43,319 nucleotides of DNA from NCBI GenBank assembly GCA_964459095.1, contig CAYWKL010000006.1, forward strand, positions 1-43,319, read 5' to 3'. Source of the DNA: CAYWKL01 sp964459095 (GTDB taxonomy: Bacteria; Patescibacteriota; Microgenomatia; Daviesbacterales; UBA10151). This document shows, one piece after another, positions 32,062-39,517 of this stretch (position 1 is the stretch's first letter; every line of letters begins with the position of its first letter). The position numbers were made by a program, and so were the translations under genes. The notes beneath the pieces were generated by a model. It searched no databases. It saw only the letters and a program-made list of their open reading frames with translations, and was not told where the DNA came from.

Positions 32062-32364
32062 CTAAGATTTGGCTCTTTCTTTTTTAACCTGTGGTCTTGA
32101 AGTATTTTTAGGCTTGGTTGCAGATTTGGTTTGGGTTATTAGTTTTGACAATCTGGATTTTAGTCTGTCTGCTTTATTTGAATGGATTAATTTTATTTTA
32201 ACTGCTTTATCCAATTTGCTTGTAACATCTTGAAAAGTTTTTGCTGATGGATTTTTACGCAGAGCCTTAATAAGACCTTTTAAGGTCTCTTCTATTTTTT
32301 TGTTGTGCAAAGTTCTTTTTTTATCTTTGCGCATCTTTTTTATAGCCGACTTGATTATTGGCAT
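32062..32364 (-). CDS. rpsT: 30S ribosomal protein S20
   Basis: 100 aa from ATG 32364 (MPIIKSAIKKMRKDKKRTLH). It binds 16S rRNA in the small subunit. The S20 pattern is clear: SAIKKMRKDKKRTLHNKKIE at the N terminus and HSNKADRLKSRLSKLI near the middle. The C terminus has an extra basic tail (KPKNTSRPQVKKERAKS). A frame opening at 32382 would add six residues, but a strong promoter with -10 at 32373-32378 makes the ATG at 32364 the natural leaderless start. It heads the pilus-type operon. Confidence 0.94.
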   Translation of the reverse strand: MPIIKSAIKKMRKDKKRTLHNKKIEETLKGLIKALRKNPSAKTFQDVTSKLDKAVKIKLIHSNKADRLKSRLSKLITQTKSATKPKNTSRPQVKKERAKS

Positions 32365-32372
32365 AGCGTAAG

Positions 32373-32401
32373 ATATTAACATAGGAATCTTTGATTTTCA
32401 A
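32373..32401 (-). promoter_or_regulatory. Leaderless promoter for rpsT
   Basis: On the minus strand: TTGAAA (32401-32396), 17 nt, TAATAT (32378-32373), 8 nt, ATG at 32364. Confidence 0.6.
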
Positions 32402-32423
32402 TTTAAGTATCTGTTAAAAACAA

Positions 32424-32435
32424 AAGCCTTGGCTT
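32424..32435 (-). terminator. Possible leftward terminator before the rpsT promoter
   Basis: AAGCC-AA-GGCTT then TTGTTTTT on the minus strand. A short stem. It could stop transcription coming leftward from the tandem array. Confidence 0.3.
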
Positions 32436-32684
32436 ACAATTGAAAATTGGAACTTTAGTTCACAATTGAAAATTGGAACTTTAGTTCACAATTGAAAATT
32501 GGAACTTTAGTTCACANNNNNNNNNNNNNNNNNNNNNNNNNNNNNNNNNNNNNNNNNNNNNNNNNNNNNNNNNNNNNNNNNNNNNNNNNNNNNNNNNNNN
32601 NNNNNNNNNNNNNNNNACAATTGAAAATTGGAACTTTAGTTCACAATTGAAAATTGGAACTTTAGTTCACAATTGAAAATTGGA
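32436..32684. repeat. 26-bp tandem array, each unit with two dyads
   Basis: Exact units at 32436-32461, 32462-32487, 32488-32513, then after the gap 32617-32642, 32643-32668 and a partial unit 32669-32684. Each unit joins two dyads: CAATT-gaa-AATTG and GAACT-tt-AGTTC. There are no spacers. The array ends 5 nt before the murJ start. The 325-bp stretch without a gene (32365-32689) holds only this array, the rpsT promoter and the gap. Confidence 0.9.
32517..32616. other. Assembly gap of 100 N
   Basis: The gap lies inside the tandem array, in phase on both sides apart from an ACA remnant. Its length of exactly 100 is probably a placeholder, so the copy number is not known. Confidence 0.98.
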
Positions 32685-32689
32685 TATTT

Positions 32690-34333
32690 ATGGTCAAGTC
32701 CATCTTCTCGTTATTGGCAGCTCGTCAGAATAGCATTTTATCAGGAGCCGTAATTTTAATGGTTGCTGTTTTTGGGTCAAAATTTTTAGGATTAATAAGA
32801 GATAGATTATTAGTTCATAATTTCACAACAGCGCAAGCTTCAGTATTTTTTGCAGCATTTAAGCTTCCGGATTTGCTTTTTCAACTTTTAATTTTTGGGG
32901 CACTATCTGTTGCATTTATACCTGTATTTACAGATTATCTTCACAAAAAAGGAGAAAAAGAGGCTTTTGATTTTGCAGCAAATATTTTAAATATTTCATT
33001 GATAACTTTTGGCGTTGTTGCTACTTTAGCTTTTATATTTGTTTCTGATTTTAATTCTCTTATTGTTCCAGGGTTTAGGGGAGATCAGAAGATTTTAACT
33101 GATGATTTAACGCGTGTAATATTACTCGGCCAAGTTCTTTTAGTTATTGGAGCTTTTTTTATTGGTATAGCAAACTCTTTCCAGCGTTTTATAGTCCCAG
33201 CTTTAGCTCCAATTTTTTATAACTTAGGGATAATTTTAGGAATTGTTTTTTTATCAAAAGATTTTGGGATTATGGGACCTGCTTATGGAGTTGTAATTGG
33301 GGCTTCCCTTCACGTTTTAATTCAGCTTCCAATGGTTTCTTCTTTAGGGTTTAGATTTAAACTTGCCTTTAATATTTTTAATACAGGAGTTAGAGAAATT
33401 TTAAGATTAATGAGCATAAGAAACTTAGGATTAATTGCAGAGCAAATTAATGATACTGTTTCTTTAGCCCTTGCATCTTTGATTTCTTATTCATCTGTAA
33501 CACTTTTAACATTCGCACAACATCTACAAGTTGTTCCAATTGGACTTTTTGGAGCAACTATTGCACAAGCTGCATTGCCAGTATTATCTCGCGAACAAGC
33601 AAAAGGAGAGACAGAATCATTTAAAATCACACTTCTAACAACAATGCACCAAATTTTATTTTTAACCTTGCCAGCAGCAGCAATTTTAATAGTTTTAAGA
33701 ATTCCTGTTGTAAGACTTGTTTTTGGAGCTTCACAATTTAGCTGGTCAGATACAGTTTTGACTGGAATGACAGTTGCTTTTTTTGCAGCAGGACTTGCAG
33801 CGCAATCGGTGATTCTGCTTTTTGTAAGAGGTTTCTATGCCTTTAGAGATACGAAAACGCCTGTTTTGGTTTCCATATTCACAATCCTTTTAAATATAGT
33901 CTTGAGTCTTTCTTTCATTAAAATTTTATCTTTGGATGTTTGGAGTTTGGGGCTATCATCTGCTATTGCAGTAAACTTATCTTTTATTTTTCTTTTATAT
34001 TTCCTAAATAAAAAAGTGGGGGGGTTCTCAAAAAAAGCACTTTTTTCACCACTACTTAAAATGTTACTTGCATCACTAGTTTCAGCAGTAGCTTTATATA
34101 TACCTATCAAAGCACTAGACAGATTAGTTTTTGATACAACAAGAACAATTAATCTTTTAGCTCTAACAGGTGTAGCTTCACTATTTGGACTTTCGATTTA
34201 TTTAATTTTAGTTTGGTTAATGAATGTAAAAGAACTTTATACTTTTGTTGAACTTTTCAAAAAAGCATTCCATGCAAAACTTTTAGTAAAATCAGAAGAA
34301 ATTGTTAAAGAAACAGGCACAGTTAACTCTTAA
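32690..34333 (+). CDS. murJ: Lipid II flippase MurJ (MviN)
   Basis: 547 aa, about fourteen membrane helices. MurJ moves lipid II across the membrane for peptidoglycan synthesis. Typical N-terminal signature: FGSKFLGLIRDRLLVHNF, then FFAAFKLPDLLFQLLIFGAL and IPVFTDYL. The conserved Arg residues of the central cavity are visible in GLIRDRLL. The C-terminal two extra helices are present. The ATG is placed 5 nt after the 26-bp tandem array, so the array must carry, or lie over, the promoter. The 3' end overlaps the convergent ligase gene by 11 nt. Confidence 0.95.
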   Translation: MVKSIFSLLAARQNSILSGAVILMVAVFGSKFLGLIRDRLLVHNFTTAQASVFFAAFKLPDLLFQLLIFGALSVAFIPVFTDYLHKKGEKEAFDFAANILNISLITFGVVATLAFIFVSDFNSLIVPGFRGDQKILTDDLTRVILLGQVLLVIGAFFIGIANSFQRFIVPALAPIFYNLGIILGIVFLSKDFGIMGPAYGVVIGASLHVLIQLPMVSSLGFRFKLAFNIFNTGVREILRLMSIRNLGLIAEQINDTVSLALASLISYSSVTLLTFAQHLQVVPIGLFGATIAQAALPVLSREQAKGETESFKITLLTTMHQILFLTLPAAAILIVLRIPVVRLVFGASQFSWSDTVLTGMTVAFFAAGLAAQSVILLFVRGFYAFRDTKTPVLVSIFTILLNIVLSLSFIKILSLDVWSLGLSSAIAVNLSFIFLLYFLNKKVGGFSKKALFSPLLKMLLASLVSAVALYIPIKALDRLVFDTTRTINLLALTGVASLFGLSIYLILVWLMNVKELYTFVELFKKAFHAKLLVKSEEIVKETGTVNS

Positions 34334-36620
34334 GATATTTGTAGGCTTCTCCTAGTCTCGAAAGAGGAAACACTTTTTCTTTACCAGCATCTTTTGCGTA
34401 TTTAATTGCTGCTTCAATTAACCCAACACCTACTTTATTAGATGTAAATTTATGTTTAAGATCTCTCAGAAGAGGATATTCAAAAAGAACCACAATACCT
34501 AAACTCTGGAGATCTTTTGGATTCCCATTTAAGATTATTCTTTTTACCTTTGCTCCTTCTTTGAATCCGGCCTTTGGAGTGAAATGAAATTTCACCACAA
34601 AATCTTTTTTTGAATTAATATACTCTAAGACTTTTTTCTTTGTCAGATTTAAATTATTTAGTATATTTTCATCCAAGTTTTCATTTTTTCCTGATGAAGA
34701 TACTGATGCAGCTGAGGCTAAGATTGCAGCTTTACCTTTAGAATTAAATGTTGTAAATTTTCCTGCACCTGAAATTTCATTCCAATTCTCACTTTGATCA
34801 ATTAATTTTTCATCAGCAAAAAAACCAGTTAAAGCTCCTTCTAAATTGTTTTCTTTATCAAAACCACCAATGACAAATCCGTTGTTTGCCCGATGTATTA
34901 GTGTTTCCAAATCTAATTTTAAACTTTTTGGGAAAGCTGAATTTGTTATCTTGACTGTATTCTTTAAATTTAGCTCATCATCAGAGGGGATTAATCTAAA
35001 AGTAAAATTATCGTTTCTTGCTATTTCGTTATAATTTTCCTGTAGCTTTTTTTCAAAAACTTCTTTTGCTTTTATATGTTGAACTTTTCCTGTTGCTGTT
35101 TTTGGAATGCTTTCAAAATCAGAAATTATTGCAGCTTTTGGTGTCTCAAAACTATCTAAATTTTTAACTTTGTTATTTTTTAAATCTTCTAAGGTTTTTT
35201 CAAAATCTTTTTGATAATTTCTTTCTTTGGGAATAAAAATAGCTCCAACTTCTTCTCCGTATCTATAGTGTGAGAATCCTACAACAACAACCTCTTTTGC
35301 CCAAGGAAAAGCCTCTCTTAATTTTTCTTCAATAAACAAAGGAGAAATATTCACCCCTCCTTTGATAATAATTTCCTTTGATCTTCCTTTAAGAAAATAA
35401 TATTTTTCTCCTTCAATATTTTTAAAAAGCCCCAAATCTCCTGTATGAAAAAAACCATTCCTTAAAGTTTGTTTAGTTTCCTGCGGTCTATCCAAATACC
35501 CAAGCATTATATTATTCCCAGAAACTCCTATTTCACCTTCAGTGCTTGGGGTGGAGATTATTTTGTCATCTTTATCAAGAATTACAACTTTATTTTCTGA
35601 TAAAGCTATACCAATTGAATTTTCTTCAAGAAGTTTAAAATATAATTTTTCAGGAAGATTTATCGGCATACCTGTGACCCTTAGGGATGTTTCAGTTGAG
35701 CCGTATCCTTGTATTAATTTTATTTTATATTTTTCAACAAACTCTTTTGCATGTTTAGGAGAAACTGGTGCAGAACCAAGCTGAATTCTTTTAAGTTTCA
35801 AATTATTCTGGTATTTTTCAAATTCTTCCTCTTTTTCCAGTAAGTCCAAATTAATTGTAGGAACTATTGAACTCATTGTAGCTTGGTATTTGCTACAGTC
35901 TGAGAAAAAATGTGACCCAGAATATCTTGAAGGAATAACTAGTTTTCCATGAGCCAAAATTGTGGAGAGAGCAAAAATCGTTGAATTAATATGGTGAAGA
36001 GGCAAGACTAAGTAAAAATTATCATCTGATTTTATTTCAAACCACTCTGTTACTTGTTTACTGCCAGATAATAAATTAGCAAATGTGAGCATTGCTCCTT
36101 TTGGAAAACCTGTTGTGCCAGAGGTGTATAAAATTAAAGAAGTTTCATTTGGTACAAATTTATCAAGAATTTTAATATCAGGATTTTTTGAGAGTTTCCT
36201 AAGGTCTGCAAAGTCACTAATTTTAAAGGATATAATATTTGCTGTTTCAACTATTTTATCTGTTAACTCATCAGAGTTTCTGTAGAAAAATGCTTTTGTT
36301 TTTGTCTCCTTTAGTTTTCTTAATGCAACATCCAAAGTATCTCTCTTACTATCCAAAGGACAAGCGCGAAGTCCTGTCAAAAAACATGCTAAGTTAATTG
36401 CCAAAACTTCAGGGCAATTTTCAAAAACAAAAGAAACTGTGTCGCCTTTTTTTAACCCCAAATCCATATAGAAAAAATTAGCTAGTCCTAAAATAGTTTC
36501 AGTAAAGTCTTTATAGGAAACTGAGTAATGAGACTCTCTATCCTCATCAATATAAATTAAAGCTTGCTTTTCTCCCTGGTTTAAAAAACCTTCAATTATT
36601 TCTCTTGCACTTGGATACAT
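34323..36620 (-). CDS. AMP-forming acyl ligase fused to a GNAT-like domain
   Basis: 765 aa. Residues about 1-530 are an acyl-adenylate-forming ligase: A3 P-loop LYTSGTTGFPKGAML, A5 GYGSTETS, A7 TGDLG, A8 GRSKEIIIKGGVNISP and the A10 Lys in PKTATGKVQ. The last 230 residues resemble a GNAT acyltransferase: GFVIGGFDKENNLEGALTGF, FHFTPKAGFKEGAKVKRIIL, GNPKDLQSLGIVVLFEYP and a C-terminal VGLIEAAIKYAK helix. The ligase would activate a carboxylic acid and the GNAT part might move the acyl group. CPR bacteria usually lack fatty-acid synthesis, so the substrate may be scavenged. Divergent from lepA with overlapping promoters. Confidence 0.88.
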   Translation of the reverse strand: MYPSAREIIEGFLNQGEKQALIYIDEDRESHYSVSYKDFTETILGLANFFYMDLGLKKGDTVSFVFENCPEVLAINLACFLTGLRACPLDSKRDTLDVALRKLKETKTKAFFYRNSDELTDKIVETANIISFKISDFADLRKLSKNPDIKILDKFVPNETSLILYTSGTTGFPKGAMLTFANLLSGSKQVTEWFEIKSDDNFYLVLPLHHINSTIFALSTILAHGKLVIPSRYSGSHFFSDCSKYQATMSSIVPTINLDLLEKEEEFEKYQNNLKLKRIQLGSAPVSPKHAKEFVEKYKIKLIQGYGSTETSLRVTGMPINLPEKLYFKLLEENSIGIALSENKVVILDKDDKIISTPSTEGEIGVSGNNIMLGYLDRPQETKQTLRNGFFHTGDLGLFKNIEGEKYYFLKGRSKEIIIKGGVNISPLFIEEKLREAFPWAKEVVVVGFSHYRYGEEVGAIFIPKERNYQKDFEKTLEDLKNNKVKNLDSFETPKAAIISDFESIPKTATGKVQHIKAKEVFEKKLQENYNEIARNDNFTFRLIPSDDELNLKNTVKITNSAFPKSLKLDLETLIHRANNGFVIGGFDKENNLEGALTGFFADEKLIDQSENWNEISGAGKFTTFNSKGKAAILASAASVSSSGKNENLDENILNNLNLTKKKVLEYINSKKDFVVKFHFTPKAGFKEGAKVKRIILNGNPKDLQSLGIVVLFEYPLLRDLKHKFTSNKVGVGLIEAAIKYAKDAGKEKVFPLSRLGEAYKYLKS

Positions 36621-36629
36621 AGTTTCAAA

Positions 36630-36658
36630 ATATTAGTCGTAATTGGCACTCGAGTCAA
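36630..36658 (-). promoter_or_regulatory. Promoter for the ligase-GNAT gene
   Basis: On the minus strand: TTGACT (36658-36653), 17 nt, TAATAT (36635-36630), 9 nt, ATG at 36620. Confidence 0.6.
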
Positions 36659-36672
36659 TCTTAAAGTAAAAT
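36643..36672 (+). promoter_or_regulatory. Leaderless promoter for lepA
   Basis: TTGGCA (36643-36648), 18 nt, TAAAAT (36667-36672), 6 nt, ATG at 36679. It overlaps the divergent ligase promoter. Confidence 0.6.
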
Positions 36673-36678
36673 TAGCAA

Positions 36679-38475
36679 ATGAATATCAGAAATTTTAGTA
36701 TTATTGCACATGTAGACGCGGGCAAATCTACTTTGTCTGATAGGTTAATAGAAATAACCGGTACCATTGCCAAAGATAAAATGGAGCCCCAGCTTTTGGA
36801 TTCCTTAGCTTTAGAGCGTGAAAGAGGAATAACAATTAAACTAGCACCAGTGCGTCTGCAATATACTCTAAACTCACAACTCTACACCCTTAACTTAATT
36901 GATACTCCTGGGCATGTTGATTTTTCTTATGAAGTCTCAAGATCTTTAGCAGCAGTTGAAGGAGCAGTAATTTTAGTAGATGCAACTCAAGGGATTCAGG
37001 CACAAACTCTCTCTCATGGTTTAGCTGCTCTTGAACAAAATTTAACTTTAATTCCTGTTGTTAATAAGGTGGATTTGCCTAATGCTGATATAGAAAAAGC
37101 CAAAAGAGAGTTAATAGATACTTTTGGGTTTTTAGAGTCAGAGATTATTTTGGCGTCAGGAAAAACAGGGCAGGGAGTTGAGGAAATTTTAAAGGCAGTA
37201 ATTGAGCGTATTCCTTCTCCAAAACCCGCAGATGCCAAGCTATCCCACCCCGGGGGTGGGAGTGAATTTAAAGCACTGATATTTGACTGTTTTTTTGACC
37301 CCTTTAAAGGTGTAATAGCTTGTGTGAGAGTTTTTGATGGTGAGTGTCCTCCAGACCAGTCTAAGATTTTTTTCTTAGGTACTAAGGCAGAGGGTCAGGT
37401 TTTAGAAAAAGGCTACTTTTCTCCTAAACTAACTAAGTCAGAATCTCTAAAAGCTGGAGAGATAGGTTACATTGCAACAGGGATCAAAACACCTGATTTG
37501 GTAAAAGTAGGGGACACAATAACATCACACCTCGGAGGTGTGATGCCTCTGCCTGGTTATAAAGATGTTAAACCAATGGTGTTTGTTGGTCTTTATCCAA
37601 TTGACCAGGATGAATACCATGATATAAAAGAAGCCCTAGATAAATTCAGATTATCTGATCCTGCTTTTACATATGAGCTAGAGAACTCAACTGCCTTAGG
37701 TGCAGGATTTAGATGTGGGTTTTTAGGATTATTACATGCAGAAGTAGTCCAAGAGCGGTTACAGGGAGAGTTTAATGTGGATTTACTAGCAACAGCACCT
37801 AGCGTGGAATATCTCTGGGATGGGAAATTGATACATAATCCGTCGGAATTAGATCCTTCGTCACAAAGCTCCTCAGGACGACCCCTTCAGGAGCCATGGG
37901 TTAGACTCGAAATCTTTGTTCCACAGCAATATATCGGGACAGTGATGGAATTAGTCCAGGATAGGAGGGGTCGATTTTTAAACATGCAGCATTTTGGCTT
38001 GCAGGTGCAGTTAACTTATGAAATGCCCTTATCTGAGATGATCACAGATTTTTATGATAAATTAAAATCAGTTTCTTCTGGGTTTGCTTCCCTTGATTGG
38101 AATTTAATAGACTTTAGGGAAGTAGACGCTGTAAGAGTTGATTTTTTAGTAGGTGGAGAAAAAGTAGATGCACTTTCTGCTATTGTTTATAGACCAAAAG
38201 CTGAATCAGTTGGTAGAAAAATGGTAGAAAAACTAAAACAAGTACTACCTCGCCAAAACTTTGCTATTGCCCTTCAAGCTGCAATAGGTGGAAAAATTAT
38301 AGCTCGGGAAACAATCTCTCCATTCAGAAAAGATGTGACTCAAAAATTATATGGTGGAGATAGAACGAGAAAAGATAAACTTTTAGAGAAACAAAAAAGA
38401 GGAAAGAAAAAAATGAAAATGATTGGAAATGTTGAGATTCCCCAGGAAGCATTTTTAAATATTTTAAAAAATTAA
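36679..38475 (+). CDS. lepA: Elongation factor 4 (LepA) with palindromic inserts
   Basis: 598 aa, full length. GTPase that back-translocates ribosomes or assists 30S assembly. G1 is AHVDAGKST, where the family usually has DHGKS; the Ala is as in EF-G. G2 to G4 are typical: ERGITIKL, DTPGHVDF, NKVDLP. The LepA-specific C-terminal domain is present, ending near EIPQEAFLNILKN. Three small palindromes lie in frame: KLSHPGGGSE (37243-37261), SHLGGVM (37523-37545) and ELDPSSQSSSGRP (37851-37883), each at or near a domain boundary. Leaderless promoter upstream. Confidence 0.95.
   Translation: MNIRNFSIIAHVDAGKSTLSDRLIEITGTIAKDKMEPQLLDSLALERERGITIKLAPVRLQYTLNSQLYTLNLIDTPGHVDFSYEVSRSLAAVEGAVILVDATQGIQAQTLSHGLAALEQNLTLIPVVNKVDLPNADIEKAKRELIDTFGFLESEIILASGKTGQGVEEILKAVIERIPSPKPADAKLSHPGGGSEFKALIFDCFFDPFKGVIACVRVFDGECPPDQSKIFFLGTKAEGQVLEKGYFSPKLTKSESLKAGEIGYIATGIKTPDLVKVGDTITSHLGGVMPLPGYKDVKPMVFVGLYPIDQDEYHDIKEALDKFRLSDPAFTYELENSTALGAGFRCGFLGLLHAEVVQERLQGEFNVDLLATAPSVEYLWDGKLIHNPSELDPSSQSSSGRPLQEPWVRLEIFVPQQYIGTVMELVQDRRGRFLNMQHFGLQVQLTYEMPLSEMITDFYDKLKSVSSGFASLDWNLIDFREVDAVRVDFLVGGEKVDALSAIVYRPKAESVGRKMVEKLKQVLPRQNFAIALQAAIGGKIIARETISPFRKDVTQKLYGGDRTRKDKLLEKQKRGKKKMKMIGNVEIPQEAFLNILKN
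37243..37261. repeat. Perfect GC-rich palindrome inside lepA
   Basis: TCCCACCCC-G-GGGGTGGGA, 9-bp arms. It encodes part of LSHPGGGSE between the G domain and domain II. Confidence 0.7.
37523..37545. repeat. Perfect 11-bp-arm palindrome inside lepA
   Basis: CATCACACCTC-G-GAGGTGTGATG. It encodes TSHLGGVM in the loop before PLPGYKDVKPM. Confidence 0.75.
37851..37883. repeat. Family A half-element inside lepA
   Basis: AGATCCTTCGTC... GCTCCTCAGGACGACC matches the right arm of the element at 1-63 (AGATCCTTCGGTC... GCTCCCTCAGGATGAC) apart from small changes. It encodes DPSSQSSSGRP before EPWVRLEIFVP. Confidence 0.7.
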
Positions 38476-38943
38476 ATGTTAACTGAGGTTCAGAAGAAAG
38501 TTTTAAAATACATAATCCAAATTCTTAAAGAAAATAATATTCAGTTTCAAATTACTGGTGGTTTGGCTGTGATTTTATACGGCGGGAAAAAAGATCTTTT
38601 TGATATAGATATTGATATATACAAAAAAGATTTTCCAAAAATAAAAGAACTTTTTAAAGAATATATAAAAGAGGATTATCATCAAAATAAAGGTAAACAT
38701 TTTGAAAACTGGACAATGGTATTTGAAATTGATGAGGTGATGGTAGATTTTGGCCAAGCAGAAGATTGTTTTATGTTTGATAAAAAAGAAGAAAGAATAG
38801 ATATGAGTACTGATTTATCGCACCCAACAATTGTAGATTTTGAAGGAATGGAATTATCTATAGAGCCAAAAGACGAACTAATCTCTTATAAACAAGTTCT
38901 TAGCAGAGAGACTGATTTAATAGATATTGAGCAGATTATCTAA
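38476..38943 (+). CDS. Nucleotidyltransferase-fold protein
   Basis: 155 aa. The pattern TGGLAVILYGGKKDLFDIDIDI is that of the polymerase-beta-like nucleotidyltransferases (GG...DxD), including aminoglycoside-type and AbiEii/MNT toxin-type enzymes. The two Asp residues of DIDID would bind metal. A C-terminal part (VDFGQAEDCFMF, ELSIEPKDELISYKQ) fits the AbiEii-like or small HEPN-independent group. The ATG follows the lepA stop directly, so it is read with lepA. No HEPN partner is seen. Confidence 0.78.
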   Translation: MLTEVQKKVLKYIIQILKENNIQFQITGGLAVILYGGKKDLFDIDIDIYKKDFPKIKELFKEYIKEDYHQNKGKHFENWTMVFEIDEVMVDFGQAEDCFMFDKKEERIDMSTDLSHPTIVDFEGMELSIEPKDELISYKQVLSRETDLIDIEQII

Positions 38944-38960
38944 GGTTAATATTTGTTCTA

Positions 38961-38974
38961 ATAGACTAGTCTAT
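38961..38974. other. 14-bp perfect palindrome between convergent genes
   Basis: ATAGACTAGTCTAT, self-complementary, between the ends of the nucleotidyltransferase and the metalloprotease genes. AT-rich and without a T-run; a possible weak bidirectional stop or a protein site. Confidence 0.35.
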
Positions 38975-38998
38975 CATACCAGATTTATTTGAGACAAT

Positions 38999-39391
38999 TT
39001 AAATATATTTTTTAGCAAACTCGTCTGATTCGGATTCTTGTTTTACAATCTCTTGCCTTGATTGTCTAAATCCAATTTCATTTTTGTGTTTTAAAATAAT
39101 GTGGCCTACTTCGTGCAAAATAGTATATTGGATCTGAGATAGGAGCTCCCCGAATAATTCATCTGATAAAAAAATGAAATGTTTATTTGGAATGTCCGAA
39201 CCATTAAAAGTATATCCATAAGATTCTGGGGAAGAAGATAAAAACCAGGTAGTTTTAATTAAATAATCTATTAAATCTTTGGGAAGTTTAAGTAAAGTTT
39301 TAGCAATAATTTTTTTATTTAAATCATAGGCTATTAATTTCCCTCCAAAATTTTTAATTATTTGTTGAGTTGTCATTTGCACAAGATGCAT
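38999..39391 (-). CDS. ImmA/IrrE-like metalloprotease-fold protein
   Basis: 130 aa. It has HEVGH (HExxH zinc motif) in YTILHEVGHIILKHKNEIG and a downstream ESESDEFAKKYI with a Glu that can be the third ligand, as in ImmA/IrrE (DUF955) proteases. These cut repressors, for example in ICE or phage control, or serve as toxin-antitoxin partners. The C terminus stops soon after the third-ligand helix, so it is shorter than many members. No XRE-type repressor gene is seen next to it. Confidence 0.78.
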   Translation of the reverse strand: MHLVQMTTQQIIKNFGGKLIAYDLNKKIIAKTLLKLPKDLIDYLIKTTWFLSSSPESYGYTFNGSDIPNKHFIFLSDELFGELLSQIQYTILHEVGHIILKHKNEIGFRQSRQEIVKQESESDEFAKKYI

Positions 39392-39420
39392 TGTAGTATT
39401 TTTTAAAGCATTTTAAAAAG

Positions 39421-39464
39421 TTGACAAAACGGGTTGACTTAATTTATCTTACCCAGGTTATGCT
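39421..39464 (+). promoter_or_regulatory. Possible promoter of the hybrid ORF
   Basis: Two -35-like boxes, TTGACA (39421-39426) and TTGACT (39434-39439), with TTATCT at 39444-39449 (17 nt after the first) or TATGCT at 39459-39464 (19 nt after the second). The nearest ATG (39478) is in another frame than the long ORF. Confidence 0.35.
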
Positions 39465-39517
39465 AATTTTAGAGAGAATGTTTAGTGGTTTAGTCACTAT
39501 AAGAAGAGAAAGTACCC

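Noticed and set aside
32436..32684. A CRISPR array
   Set aside because: The units follow each other without spacers, and no cas gene is near.
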